DNA of 64,000 nucleotides, taken from Prosthecobacter algae. Lineage in GTDB: Bacteria; Verrucomicrobiota; Verrucomicrobiia; Verrucomicrobiales; Verrucomicrobiaceae. Below, piece by piece: positions 9,062 to 17,356 of this stretch (within the stretch, counting starts at the first letter, position 1; each line of letters begins with the position of its first letter). The DNA is taken from positions 186,001 through 250,000 of the forward strand of contig NZ_BAABIA010000001.1 of assembly GCF_039542385.1 (NCBI RefSeq), read 5' to 3'. The position numbers and the translations under genes are program-made. The notes beneath the pieces are model-generated. The model did not search any database and was not told where the DNA came from. It saw nothing but the letters and a program-made list of their open reading frames with translations.

Positions 9062-10042
9062 ATGCGAAATTTCTCCCGACTTGTTTGTGCTTGGCTGGCC
9101 GTGGCCGGGCTGCCGTTCTTTGTCCTGAAAGCCGCAGCCCAGGATGGGGGGCCAGTGCCGAAAGACCGTAACACGATTCTGCAGTTGCAGATCTTTTTGG
9201 ACAAACACCTCTTTGGTCCTGGAAAACTGGACGGGGCGGTGGGGGAGTTCACTTATAAGGCGGTGGTGAATTACAATTTCGCCAACGGCCATTCGGATCT
9301 CTATGACTGGGAGCCTGCCCTGAAAGCGGCCACGAAGGAGGTGCCGGTGATTTTTGCGGCCTTCAAGATCCGCAGCGACCTGGAAAAGTTTGTGAATCCG
9401 AAGCTGCCAGAAAAGCCTGAAGAACAGGTGAAGCACCCCTACATGGCCTACCGCAGCTATGTCGAACTCGTGGCGGAACGCTTTCACACGGACGAGAGCT
9501 TCCTGGCCAAGTGCAATCCGGAGCTGGACATGGCCAAGCTGACACCGGGAGACGTGGTGGTGGTGCCGAATGTGCGCTCCTTTCGCATCGAGGAAGTGAA
9601 ACCCCTACAGAGCTTTGGCAAAGACCCTGCATTGAGCAATCACACCATCGTGGTGGACACGACCGAACGCATGGCGGCGGTTTATACCAGCGACGAAAAA
9701 CTCCTGGCCGCCTTTCCCATCACTCCGGGTAAACCGGAGTTCATTCCGGTAGGCACCTGGAGTGTGAAAACGATGATGACCACCCCTAGTTTCCGTTATG
9801 ACAAGCAGTTCCTGGAAGCTGGAGTGAGAGGCAAGGAAGCCTATCAACTGCCCCCTGGACCGAACAGTCCGGTGGGTATCTTTTGGTGCGGACTCAGCAA
9901 GTCAGGCATTGGCCTGCATGGCACGGCAAATCCCCGCACCATCGGGCGTAGCCAGAGCGCAGGCTGTGTGAGGTTGGCGAACTGGGACGCCATCCGACTG
10001 CCCACTTTGGTCCGGCCAGATTCGCGGGTGATCGTGAGGTAG
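9062..10042 (+). CDS. Periplasmic L,D-transpeptidase (YkuD) with LysM-like domain
   Basis: The 326-residue protein has a signal peptide (about 1-26, ending KAAAQ). A peptidoglycan-binding-like segment follows around residues 38-75, then a LysM-like module around 128-170 and a YkuD catalytic domain from about 193. The active-site motif is complete: HGT at 286-288 and SAGCVR at 299-304 with catalytic Cys302. L,D-transpeptidases form 3-3 cross-links in peptidoglycan or attach proteins to it. The gene is divergent from the TerC gene and convergent with the esterase gene, whose stop lies only 8 bp away. It therefore appears to be a single-gene unit. Confidence 0.93.
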   Translation: MRNFSRLVCAWLAVAGLPFFVLKAAAQDGGPVPKDRNTILQLQIFLDKHLFGPGKLDGAVGEFTYKAVVNYNFANGHSDLYDWEPALKAATKEVPVIFAAFKIRSDLEKFVNPKLPEKPEEQVKHPYMAYRSYVELVAERFHTDESFLAKCNPELDMAKLTPGDVVVVPNVRSFRIEEVKPLQSFGKDPALSNHTIVVDTTERMAAVYTSDEKLLAAFPITPGKPEFIPVGTWSVKTMMTTPSFRYDKQFLEAGVRGKEAYQLPPGPNSPVGIFWCGLSKSGIGLHGTANPRTIGRSQSAGCVRLANWDAIRLPTLVRPDSRVIVR

Positions 10043-10050
10043 TGGAGTGC

Positions 10051-10767
10051 TCAAGGTTTCTTCTGCGCGAAGAGCCAGTTCCAGAATTCCTCGTTGTTGT
10101 AGGTTTGTGTCCAGGAATCGTGGCCGACACCTGGATAGATGGTTAGCTTTGCCGAGCTGCCTACCTTTTGCAGGGCACTGTGCATTCTGGTGGAGAAATC
10201 CACCGAGACGGCACCGTCTTTGTCGCCGTGGAAGATCCAGCAAGGCAGGTCTTTGATCCGTTCGGCCATCACGAACCCGACTCCGGCACCACCGCAAATG
10301 GGGGCGATGGCGGCATACGTATCCGGGTAGGCCAGTGCCGTATCCCAGGTGCCAAATCCACCCATGCTGATGCCAGTGAGGTAGAGGCGGGAAGTGTCCA
10401 CGCGATGCGTGCGGATGATCTCATCCGTGAGGGCTTTCACCCCGTGCTCATTCCAGATGTTGGCAGTCGGCACCTGGGGGCAGACCACGATGGCCTCGAA
10501 CTTTTTACCTGCGGCCATGAGCTTCGGCGGGCCGTGTTTTTTGAGCAGTTCCAGATCGCTGCCACGCTCGCCCGCGCCATGAAGGAAGACGAGCAGAGGC
10601 CATTTTTTGGCGGTATCGGTCTCATAACCTTCCGGCAGTGTGAGAAGGTAGGAATAGCCAACCTTGAGGGAGACCTCGCCTGCAAAGGTCTGCGGGGTCA
10701 GTTCCGCAGCGGAAAGGGAGGCGGTCATGGTGAGGGCCAGCAGGCTGGTGAAAAGAGGACGGATCAT
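10051..10767 (-). CDS. Exported alpha/beta hydrolase (predicted peptidase/esterase)
   Basis: The 238-residue enzyme begins at ATG 10767 with a signal peptide ending ASLSAA; a TTG nine bases upstream is less likely. The fold markers are FLHGAGERG (oxyanion loop, near 61-69), nucleophile elbow GISMGG with Ser134, an acidic residue in HGDKDGAV (Asp184 likely) and His216 in GVGHDSW. This pattern matches the secreted phospholipase/carboxylesterase and polyhydroxybutyrate-depolymerase-like family often called predicted peptidases. The true substrate cannot be read from the sequence. It lies downstream of three membrane or TPR genes on the same strand and converges on the L,D-transpeptidase gene. 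Confidence 0.88.
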   Translation of the reverse strand: MIRPLFTSLLALTMTASLSAAELTPQTFAGEVSLKVGYSYLLTLPEGYETDTAKKWPLLVFLHGAGERGSDLELLKKHGPPKLMAAGKKFEAIVVCPQVPTANIWNEHGVKALTDEIIRTHRVDTSRLYLTGISMGGFGTWDTALAYPDTYAAIAPICGGAGVGFVMAERIKDLPCWIFHGDKDGAVSVDFSTRMHSALQKVGSSAKLTIYPGVGHDSWTQTYNNEEFWNWLFAQKKP

Positions 10768-10833
10768 GGTGGGCAAACGAACGTGGAAGAAGGTAAAGTC
10801 TTGCGGTTTTAAGGAGAAATACAGGGCTGGAAA

Positions 10834-11214
10834 TTAAGCCCGCTGAAACGGAGGGACTCGTCTGGCGGGGGCGTGCATGAAGCTTTGGGCGACCACTTTT
10901 TGGGGCGACTCCACGCTTTGTTTCAGCGACCGAAGCCAGAGCCCACCCGCCAGCATTAACAGGCCGCCAAGGAGCACGTAAACAGGCCGGAGATTGACGG
11001 GTTCGATGGTGCCAGCCCAATGGTCTACCAGCGAAAAACTTGCTGCGCCCAGGGTGAAAATAGCCATGCAGAAAAACCAGGCTTTATACACTCTGGCTGC
11101 CTGATGCAGGGACTCCGGCGGGAGCTCAGGCTTGGAAAAGCCACCCAGCAAGGCGAACCCTCCCAGAAGAATGGCGAAGAGCAGCAGGCGGCGGAAATCA
11201 AAGTTAAACTCCAT
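10834..11214 (-). CDS. Small membrane protein, unknown function
   Basis: This 126-residue protein starts at ATG 11214, just inside the 3' end of the preceding gene (11-bp overlap), implying translational coupling. It has about three hydrophobic segments: LLLFAILLGGFALLGGF, WFFCMAIFTLGAASFSLV and VYVLLGGLLMLAGGLWL. A basic tail ends RRVPPFQRA. No family is recognised. Its position in a three-gene run with another membrane protein and a TPR membrane protein suggests that the three products work together. Confidence 0.65.
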   Translation of the reverse strand: MEFNFDFRRLLLFAILLGGFALLGGFSKPELPPESLHQAARVYKAWFFCMAIFTLGAASFSLVDHWAGTIEPVNLRPVYVLLGGLLMLAGGLWLRSLKQSVESPQKVVAQSFMHAPARRVPPFQRA

Positions 11215-11791
11215 GGGCTGGCAAGGCTTTGATGCGCATGATGCCTGTGTGGGTGCTGAAATCAATCTTGCGCATCTGCGCCAGCATCAGGATCTCCAAC
11301 CGCCGTTCAGGATGATCCTCGATGGACTGCCACTTGTTTGCTGCCCGTAGGATGCCGAGTGTCTCATGAAGCCGGGTTTCGAGCCCGTTTGCCGTCGGCA
11401 GGCGCTGACACAAGTGCTTTAGAGCCCGCAAAATCAACAGCGGGCCGCCCAGGAAGATCTGACTCAGAAGGTAGGCAGGTCCTGTGATTCGATGGGTCTG
11501 CTGCTCCACCATGAAGGCCCCTCCGGAATCGCCCAAATCATGAAACAAAGAGGACTCAATGTAGCTGTTGAATCCATCGCCTCTCTGCCACTGCCGCCAG
11601 CCCCCATAGGTCACGGCCGCGAGTGCCGCGAGACTGAGCCATGGAACGAGTGTCGCAGGCAGACGAAAGGAATGAAAAACGAAAGCCAAGCCATAGCGGA
11701 AAAACATCCAGGCTACGGCATAACAGACGATGGATGCAGCCAGCAGCAGAACGCCTTTGAGGATTTGCAGACGGTTATAGGTGTCGATCAT
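11204..11791 (-). CDS. Membrane-anchored protein, unknown function
   Basis: The 195-residue product starts at ATG 11791. The open frame reaches much further upstream but there it is only the shadow of the TPR gene. Two long N-terminal membrane segments (about residues 12-33 and 45-62) precede a roughly 120-residue soluble domain rich in Arg, His and Leu. That domain contains FLGGPLLILRALKHLCQRL, which may be amphipathic or membrane-associated. I recognise no domain. The stop overlaps the next gene by 11 bp, and the TPR gene upstream ends 41 bp away. Confidence 0.6.
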   Translation of the reverse strand: MIDTYNRLQILKGVLLLAASIVCYAVAWMFFRYGLAFVFHSFRLPATLVPWLSLAALAAVTYGGWRQWQRGDGFNSYIESSLFHDLGDSGGAFMVEQQTHRITGPAYLLSQIFLGGPLLILRALKHLCQRLPTANGLETRLHETLGILRAANKWQSIEDHPERRLEILMLAQMRKIDFSTHTGIMRIKALPAHGV

Positions 11792-11832
11792 GTGCTTAGA
11801 AAATGGGTCAGTTTGGATTGCGGGCCGAGCAC

Positions 11833-13017
11833 TTACTGAAAGGAAAGCCATGTCCGAGGTGGGAAGGGCGACATGGTTCGCCGGACAAGAATAAAGAGGC
11901 CTGTGGCTGCGGCCTGTAGGATGAACATTGTCAGACTGAGGAAAGCCCAAAAGCCTACAAACTCTGGCGATGTCAGCAGAATGGCCAAGCCTGAGGCTAC
12001 GGCAATGGTGGTCATCATCCACGCGATGCGGGCTTTCTTTGACTGATTGCGTATCCATGAATGAGGCAAAAAGCGAAGGTCGAAAGCCGGGTGGAGGATC
12101 ATGAAATACCGTGCCACCCAGCCAACGGGCGCTAAAAGCATCAATGTGGCTAACCACCAAAGAATGACGGCAGTCCAAAATTTAACGGCCAAGAGATGCA
12201 GGAGCAGCAGCCAGGGTTTGGATTGAGCGATGCTGTCAAAACTGACCCTAAAAGCGTGGAGTGAACGCCAGGGAAAGGAAAGGCAGCGATAGACAAATGC
12301 TTTTCTCTCAAAGGTCTCTTTCCAGTCTTGGATGACCACGGCACAAGTGGGCTGAGTAGCCAATGAGCGGGACAGCCAGTGCTCGGCAGCAGCAGGCCTC
12401 TCGAGATCCTGGAGGAGTGTTCCCACTTGCCATAAAACCACAGGATCTTCCGGATCATATTGAAGGGCATTTTGGAGCGCCTCGATACGCTCTTTCCAAT
12501 GGCCATGAATCCCGGAATTGGCACGAAAAACAAATTCTGCGGTACGCCAAGTTTCGACGGACCCTGCATCCAGTTTTTTGGCTTTATCAGCGTGTGTTTG
12601 AGCCTGTTTTACTTTGCCGAGGACGGACATCACCGTAGCCATCAGCCGATGGAGTGTCGGGTATTCTGGGTCCAATGCTAAGCCTCGTTCCAAGTGCCTG
12701 CGAGCCTGACGAAACGCGGATTGCTGAACGGCGATCTGCGCAGCTAGAACGTAGTGAAAGGGGTTTTCAGGATCCTTTCGCAGAAGCCAATCCACGTGCT
12801 GCTTCGCTTCTTTACTTTGACGAAGTTGGATCAAGGCAACCGCTGCGTAACGATGCCCGGCTTCATCTTCGACCTTTTGGGCCAGTCGCTCTCTCGCCAT
12901 GGTTAGCAGACGCTCCCATTGTTTGGCCTCAATCAAGTGATTGAGAACAGTCACAGAGGGGTGGATATCCAATGCTTCTGCACCAGATTCGGGATCCTGA
13001 CCAGGGGCGAAGGACAT
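11833..13017 (-). CDS. TPR protein with C-terminal membrane segments
   Basis: This 394-residue protein has two parts. Residues of about 20-240 form tandem TPR-like helices with characteristic Ala/Gly/Pro spacing, such as ARRHLERGLALDPEYPTLHRL and ALQYDPEDPVVLWQVGTLL. The last 130 residues contain about four hydrophobic segments, from LLLLHLLAVKFWTAVILWW to LFILVR. There is no signal peptide, so the TPR domain should face the cytoplasm. TPRs mediate protein contacts, and the partner here may be one of the two membrane proteins encoded downstream. It begins a likely operon just after a long inverted repeat. Confidence 0.75.
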   Translation of the reverse strand: MSFAPGQDPESGAEALDIHPSVTVLNHLIEAKQWERLLTMARERLAQKVEDEAGHRYAAVALIQLRQSKEAKQHVDWLLRKDPENPFHYVLAAQIAVQQSAFRQARRHLERGLALDPEYPTLHRLMATVMSVLGKVKQAQTHADKAKKLDAGSVETWRTAEFVFRANSGIHGHWKERIEALQNALQYDPEDPVVLWQVGTLLQDLERPAAAEHWLSRSLATQPTCAVVIQDWKETFERKAFVYRCLSFPWRSLHAFRVSFDSIAQSKPWLLLLHLLAVKFWTAVILWWLATLMLLAPVGWVARYFMILHPAFDLRFLPHSWIRNQSKKARIAWMMTTIAVASGLAILLTSPEFVGFWAFLSLTMFILQAAATGLFILVRRTMSPFPPRTWLSFQ

Positions 13018-13138
13018 CGGATTCTGATGCTCTTAAAACATCCAATCAACAAGGCGATTTGTCGAAATCTCCTAGGCCTTCACGATGAGGGATCTCCATG
13101 CGCGTGCTTACAGGGTGCTTTGAAGGAGCTCGGGAGAA

Positions 13139-13235
13139 GATTCGCTAGCTCTGCTGGTGTCTAGCCTTTAGGCGATGCTTCTGTATTCGATGCTCTCTAA
13201 AATCGCCTAAAGGCTAAACACCAACAGAGCGAATC
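13139..13235. repeat. Long imperfect inverted repeat (extended hairpin)
   Basis: The left arm (13139-13176) and right arm (13202-13235) are reverse complements over 34 paired positions with two mismatches and one 4-base insertion (AGCT) in the left arm. The loop is 25 bases. The inner arm part, TAGCCTTTAGGCGAT, is perfect. It lies in the 265-bp gap between the eboD-like gene and the TPR gene, 48 bp past the eboD-like stop. No U-run follows on either strand. It may be a REP/MITE-like element or a long mRNA-end hairpin. Confidence 0.8.
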
Positions 13236-13282
13236 AGGCGTTAGAGTAACGCTTCATTGAACGGTCTCGATGACTGGCAAAA

Positions 13283-14464
13283 TCACCTGCCCGCCGGGGC
13301 GAGGTGGTTCGCCTCGGCATGCATGCGCAGTTCCTCAACGGCCTCAAGAATCAGCTCGCGGTCCATTTCGTGGACTTCGAGTTTTTGACCCACTTTGGGC
13401 ACGAGGGTGACGGTGAGTTCGCCGCCGAGGTGCTCGCGGAATTCTTCGAGGCCTTCGAGAATGGTGGGCTCGCCGGTCCTGCCTTCGGCGATGAGGCTGG
13501 GGTGGTAGGTATCAAAGCCGATCTGTTCCACCAGGCGCAGGACACGCTGCGCGGTGGGGGAATCAAGGATGCCCTTTTTCACGGAGTAAAGGAGGTCCAC
13601 CGCCATACCAATGGCCACAGCTTCGCCATGGGTGACGGCAAAGTGGGTGATCTGCTCCAGCTTATGCGCGGCCCAGTGGCCGAAGTCGAGCGGGCGGGCG
13701 CTGCCGAGTTCAAAGGGGTCGCCCCCGGTGGCGATGTGCTCCACGTGCAGTTCGGCACTGCGCTGGACCACCCGCTCAAGCGCAGGCTGCTCCAGACGGG
13801 CGAGGGCTGGAGCTATCTGCTCGATCTCTTCAAAAAAGGCGCGGTCGCGGATGAGAGAAACTTTGATGGCTTCGATGATGCCATTGCGGCGTTCGCGCTC
13901 AGGCAGGGACTCCAGAAAGGCAAAGTCATTCACCACGGCAAAGGGGACGGCAAAGCTGCCCACCCAGTTCTTTTTCTCGAAGTAATTGACGCCATTTTTC
14001 ACGCCCACGCCGCCATCACCCTGGCTGAGGGTGGTGGTGGGGAAGCGCACGTGGCGGATGCCCCGGTGGGCAGTGGCCGCCGCAAAACAAACGAGGTCCA
14101 ATGCGGCTCCACCACCGATGACAAAGACGTAACTGTGGCGGTCCAGCCCGGCATCGTTGATGGCCTGCCAGCACTGCTGGACGAGAGAGAAGTCATTCTT
14201 GCAGGGTTCCCCACCGGGTAGGATCACCGGCTCGCCCGCTAGGTCCAGCACCTCGGCATGAGCCCGTGCATACGAGCGGATGCTGTCGAGAAGTTGCGGG
14301 TTGGCTGAGGCCACATGATCATCCACAAACACCAGCACACGAGGGACCTTGTTGGGGTGGTCCAGCAAGAGGAGATCGCAGATGGTCGTGTTTGCAGCAG
14401 CAAACACATCGCGGGTGAAAAGGATGCGATGGGCGTATTCGAGCCTGATTTTCTTCTCCAGCAT
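13283..14464 (-). CDS. eboD: 3-Dehydroquinate-synthase-like protein EboD
   Basis: This 393-residue enzyme has the dehydroquinate-synthase fold. NAD-binding GGGAALD is at 117-123, PTTTLSQGD at 142-150 and VGVKNGVN near 153-160. The metal ligands appear kept: Glu198 (IIEAIK), His263 in GHWAAHKLE and His279 in HGEAVAIG. It is longer than, and divergent from, ordinary AroB, and sits next to a UbiA prenyltransferase, the pairing found in ebo clusters. Ebo clusters of cyanobacteria, Bacteroidota and some algae are thought to make or export an unknown secondary metabolite. The AroB-like reaction here is unproven; a normal shikimate AroB role is less likely given the neighbour. It lies 105 bp downstream of the eboC-like gene. 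Confidence 0.85.
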   Translation of the reverse strand: MLEKKIRLEYAHRILFTRDVFAAANTTICDLLLLDHPNKVPRVLVFVDDHVASANPQLLDSIRSYARAHAEVLDLAGEPVILPGGEPCKNDFSLVQQCWQAINDAGLDRHSYVFVIGGGAALDLVCFAAATAHRGIRHVRFPTTTLSQGDGGVGVKNGVNYFEKKNWVGSFAVPFAVVNDFAFLESLPERERRNGIIEAIKVSLIRDRAFFEEIEQIAPALARLEQPALERVVQRSAELHVEHIATGGDPFELGSARPLDFGHWAAHKLEQITHFAVTHGEAVAIGMAVDLLYSVKKGILDSPTAQRVLRLVEQIGFDTYHPSLIAEGRTGEPTILEGLEEFREHLGGELTVTLVPKVGQKLEVHEMDRELILEAVEELRMHAEANHLAPAGR

Positions 14465-14569
14465 GGGCGGTTGGGTCTCATTAATCCTTACGTCAAAGGT
14501 GACGAAAGGGAAAGACTAGAACGATGTTAACCGCCGTTTCATGCAGCCAGGAAACCTGGAAATGCACGC

Positions 14570-15484
14570 TTAAGTGGCCGCAATCCAACGTTGCCAGAGG
14601 CGCAGCAGTGGGGCCATTAGGACAAAGCCACAGGCTAGAAATAGGGAAACCTGCATGACTGCTAGCGCATCCACCACGGCGATGCCTGCCAGGAGGATGC
14701 CCACGGCCCGGCCGATAGCAGGCCCGCCCTGACGCATGACCCGTGTGGCGTAGGCCACCATGCCGATGAAAAGAAAGATGAAGGGCAGTGGGGCGAGCGG
14801 TGTGAGATCCCCCAAAAGAGGTATGAGCTGCCAGTTCGCTCGGCTGATCCAGAAAACGATGGCGACCACCGCAGGGGCATACAGCAAACCTTTGGCAAAA
14901 AAGGCGCGCAGAGGGGAGGTGACCGCCCCTTTAGCCTCCATGCGGGCGACCATGGTGAGACCGACAATGTACGCTCCTAATGTGGGGGCAAAAATCAGCA
15001 CGTCATTATCTAGCCACCAGTGAATGCTGGCTTCACCGCCAGGAATGGCAGAGCTGGCCATGAGATAAAGCAGCACCCGGCAGGACCCCATCACCCACAC
15101 GGCTCCAGGCCAGGGTTTGTGGTAAAGATCATAAAACAGAATGGCCGCCACAAGAACGAGCGTGATCACTAGGCTGGCTCCGGCAGTGAAGATGGCCGTC
15201 GTTGCTCCCAGTGCCATCATCCCCAGCCCCACGCCCCAGGCGGTGCCGGCGCTGACTTTACCGCTGGGGATCGGGCGTTCCTTTTTGTGCTCGCGGTCGA
15301 ATTTGGCATCCGCCGCGTCATTGAGGATCATGCCGCCTGTGTAAAGGAGGGAGCCTGCCAGCAGCAGCCAGCCCAGCCGTACATCCAGCCAGGGGCCACC
15401 TGCCAGTAGCCAAGCCGCCGTGACGTTGGTCCAGACAGTGGGGAGATTGGAGATGCGGGCGAGTTCGAGCCAGGCGCGGAGCAT
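14570..15484 (-). CDS. eboC: UbiA-family prenyltransferase EboC
   Basis: This 304-residue polytopic membrane protein carries the first Asp-rich motif of UbiA prenyltransferases (N55-D-x-x-D59-x-x-x-D63, in LNDAADAKFDREH), followed by the typical RPIPSGKVS. Around eight or nine hydrophobic segments span the rest. The second Asp-rich motif is weaker (YDLYHK region), so the usual pattern is not fully matched. UbiA enzymes attach polyprenyl chains to aromatic or other acceptors in the membrane; the acceptor here is unknown. Adjacency to the dehydroquinate-synthase-like gene supports EboC. It lies 44 bp after the degenerate-protease TPR gene on the same strand, so all three may be cotranscribed. 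Confidence 0.82.
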   Translation of the reverse strand: MLRAWLELARISNLPTVWTNVTAAWLLAGGPWLDVRLGWLLLAGSLLYTGGMILNDAADAKFDREHKKERPIPSGKVSAGTAWGVGLGMMALGATTAIFTAGASLVITLVLVAAILFYDLYHKPWPGAVWVMGSCRVLLYLMASSAIPGGEASIHWWLDNDVLIFAPTLGAYIVGLTMVARMEAKGAVTSPLRAFFAKGLLYAPAVVAIVFWISRANWQLIPLLGDLTPLAPLPFIFLFIGMVAYATRVMRQGGPAIGRAVGILLAGIAVVDALAVMQVSLFLACGFVLMAPLLRLWQRWIAAT

Positions 15485-15528
15485 GGGCCGACCCTAGCGC
15501 AGGCTGCGTATCACGCAAAGGCACGGCT

Positions 15529-17235
15529 TCATTTCCCCTTCATCGTCCGCTTTTGATGCTCTTTAAAAGCTTCCCGCGCCTCGGTTTCACGGCCCATCTT
15601 TTTATAGGCGTAGGCCAGATTCATCCAGGCCTGGGGGTGCGTCGGGCGCAGGCGCACGGTGTTGCGATAGGCTTTGGTGGCCTCGCCCGGATTCCCCTGC
15701 TTATCAAAAAGCAGCCCCTGATAGTACCAGGCCTCGGAGTAGCCAGCGTTCAGCTTCAGGCTTTGAGAAATGGCGGCCTGGGCTCCGTCATAGTCCTTTA
15801 GACGACCTCGCACATAGGCTTGCAAGTAATGCGCCTGGGCATAACCGGGAGCCAGCAGGGTGACGCGGCGCAGGGCATCATCGGCCTTGCCCAGATCTCC
15901 GTCACGCACGTGGCGGCTGGCCAGCAGCAGCCAGGCCAGTTGATCATTCGGCCGCTGCTCCACCGCCAGTTCCAGCGCCTCGCGGTCCTCCGTGCTGTCT
16001 GGCAGGCCGCCGGGGGATTCGCGCAGTTTAGCAAAGGCAAGTTGATGCCAGTAGAGCCCCGCCTTGGGGTCCAGCGCTACAGCTTTGCGCTGGCAGTTCA
16101 GCGCCTCAGGCGAGGCCCCTAGATAGGTGGCACTCAGCCCCAGCAGAGCCCAGCATTCTGCGCTGCGCGGGTACTTGCGGGTGAGCTGCACCAGCTTGCG
16201 CATGGCGGACTCCACACGTTTTTGCTGGAGGGTGGCAAAAGCGGCGACGAACTCGGGATCGTTGGCCACCTCACGCAGCTTGGGGCTCTGGGGCAGTTTC
16301 GACAGCGGCTGCATGGGCGCGCGGTTTTTGCGCAGTTCAAAGGCGGCTGCATCGCAGGGCAGGGCAAAGTTCATCCAGCTCTGCAGCGGCACCTTCATGC
16401 CCACCACGGCCATGACACGCCCGGCCTTCGACAACACGGGGGAACCCACCGCGCCAGGGGAGTCTGTGCCTTTTAGATTCAGCCAGCCCAGGCCAGTGAG
16501 GGCGGGGTCCATTTGCACCTTCGCATCCGCCAGCACGAGGCCGCGTTTTTCAGAGACGGCCAGGACATGGCAGGCGCGTTCTTGGGCAAAGTCAGTGTCA
16601 GGGGCGAGCTCCAGCGGTGTCGTGTCCCTCGTTTCACTTTGCAGCAGCGTCACCCCAGTGACGAGATCCGCCAGGTAGAAACCGGCCACTTTATGATTGG
16701 TGCCATCCGCGCCCGTGGTCGTGATGTAGTCCACCTTTTCCGCGATCTCCGGATGAAGCAAACCAGTGTCGGTAAGGATAACGCCGTCTTTTGTCACAAA
16801 GCAGCCGATGCCACTGCTGATCTGGTTGCCAAATTCATCCCAGACACGGATGCCGACGACGGAAGCGGCCACCTTGGCCCCTAGGCTGCGCAGTTCAAGC
16901 TCCTCGGGCGTCAGCGGCTTGTCGGGCGTTCCTGCGGGGGCTTGCTCGCCTGGAAGATATGGCGAGATGGGCGGCAGCAGCTCCAGGTTCTCCTCATCGG
17001 CCATGGGCAGGTCGCGCTTCTCGCCTTGGAAAAGCAGGAGCGGGTTTTCGTAATTGTTCACGTCCACTGGAAATCCTGCGTTCTGCGGCAGGGCCGGTTC
17101 ACCTGGGGCAGCGGGCACATTTGGGGAGATAGGATCTAAAACAGCCGCAGGTACAGGGGCCGAACCGCCAGGCTGCTGGGCAAGCAACGGGGCTGTCAAA
17201 ATGGCCAGGCAGAGCATCAATAAAGGTCTCATCAT
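15529..17235 (-). CDS. Exported pseudoprotease (trypsin-like fold) fused to TPR repeats
   Basis: The 568-residue protein has a signal peptide (about 1-20) and a Pro-rich linker to about residue 110. A trypsin/DegP-like domain spans roughly 118-300, and six or so TPR repeats span about 325-565. The protease core is recognisable (SGIGCFVTKDGVILTDTGLL), but all three catalytic positions are altered by my alignment to the DegP pattern. The His position is Gly158, the Asp position is near Gly194, and the Ser position is Val263 (GAVGSP in place of GNSGGP). It should therefore not cleave peptides, and may instead bind exported proteins or peptides. It heads the likely operon with the eboC- and eboD-like genes. 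Confidence 0.85.
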   Translation of the reverse strand: MMRPLLMLCLAILTAPLLAQQPGGSAPVPAAVLDPISPNVPAAPGEPALPQNAGFPVDVNNYENPLLLFQGEKRDLPMADEENLELLPPISPYLPGEQAPAGTPDKPLTPEELELRSLGAKVAASVVGIRVWDEFGNQISSGIGCFVTKDGVILTDTGLLHPEIAEKVDYITTTGADGTNHKVAGFYLADLVTGVTLLQSETRDTTPLELAPDTDFAQERACHVLAVSEKRGLVLADAKVQMDPALTGLGWLNLKGTDSPGAVGSPVLSKAGRVMAVVGMKVPLQSWMNFALPCDAAAFELRKNRAPMQPLSKLPQSPKLREVANDPEFVAAFATLQQKRVESAMRKLVQLTRKYPRSAECWALLGLSATYLGASPEALNCQRKAVALDPKAGLYWHQLAFAKLRESPGGLPDSTEDREALELAVEQRPNDQLAWLLLASRHVRDGDLGKADDALRRVTLLAPGYAQAHYLQAYVRGRLKDYDGAQAAISQSLKLNAGYSEAWYYQGLLFDKQGNPGEATKAYRNTVRLRPTHPQAWMNLAYAYKKMGRETEAREAFKEHQKRTMKGK

Positions 17236-17356
17236 GTGGCAGAGTGTGAGCAGAATGTGACACTTTGCGGCGGGTAACGTGTGACGAATTCTTCACATCG
17301 AACTCATTTCAGCAGGTGAAAGCGCGGATTAATAGACGCGGCAATTCCATCCCATC

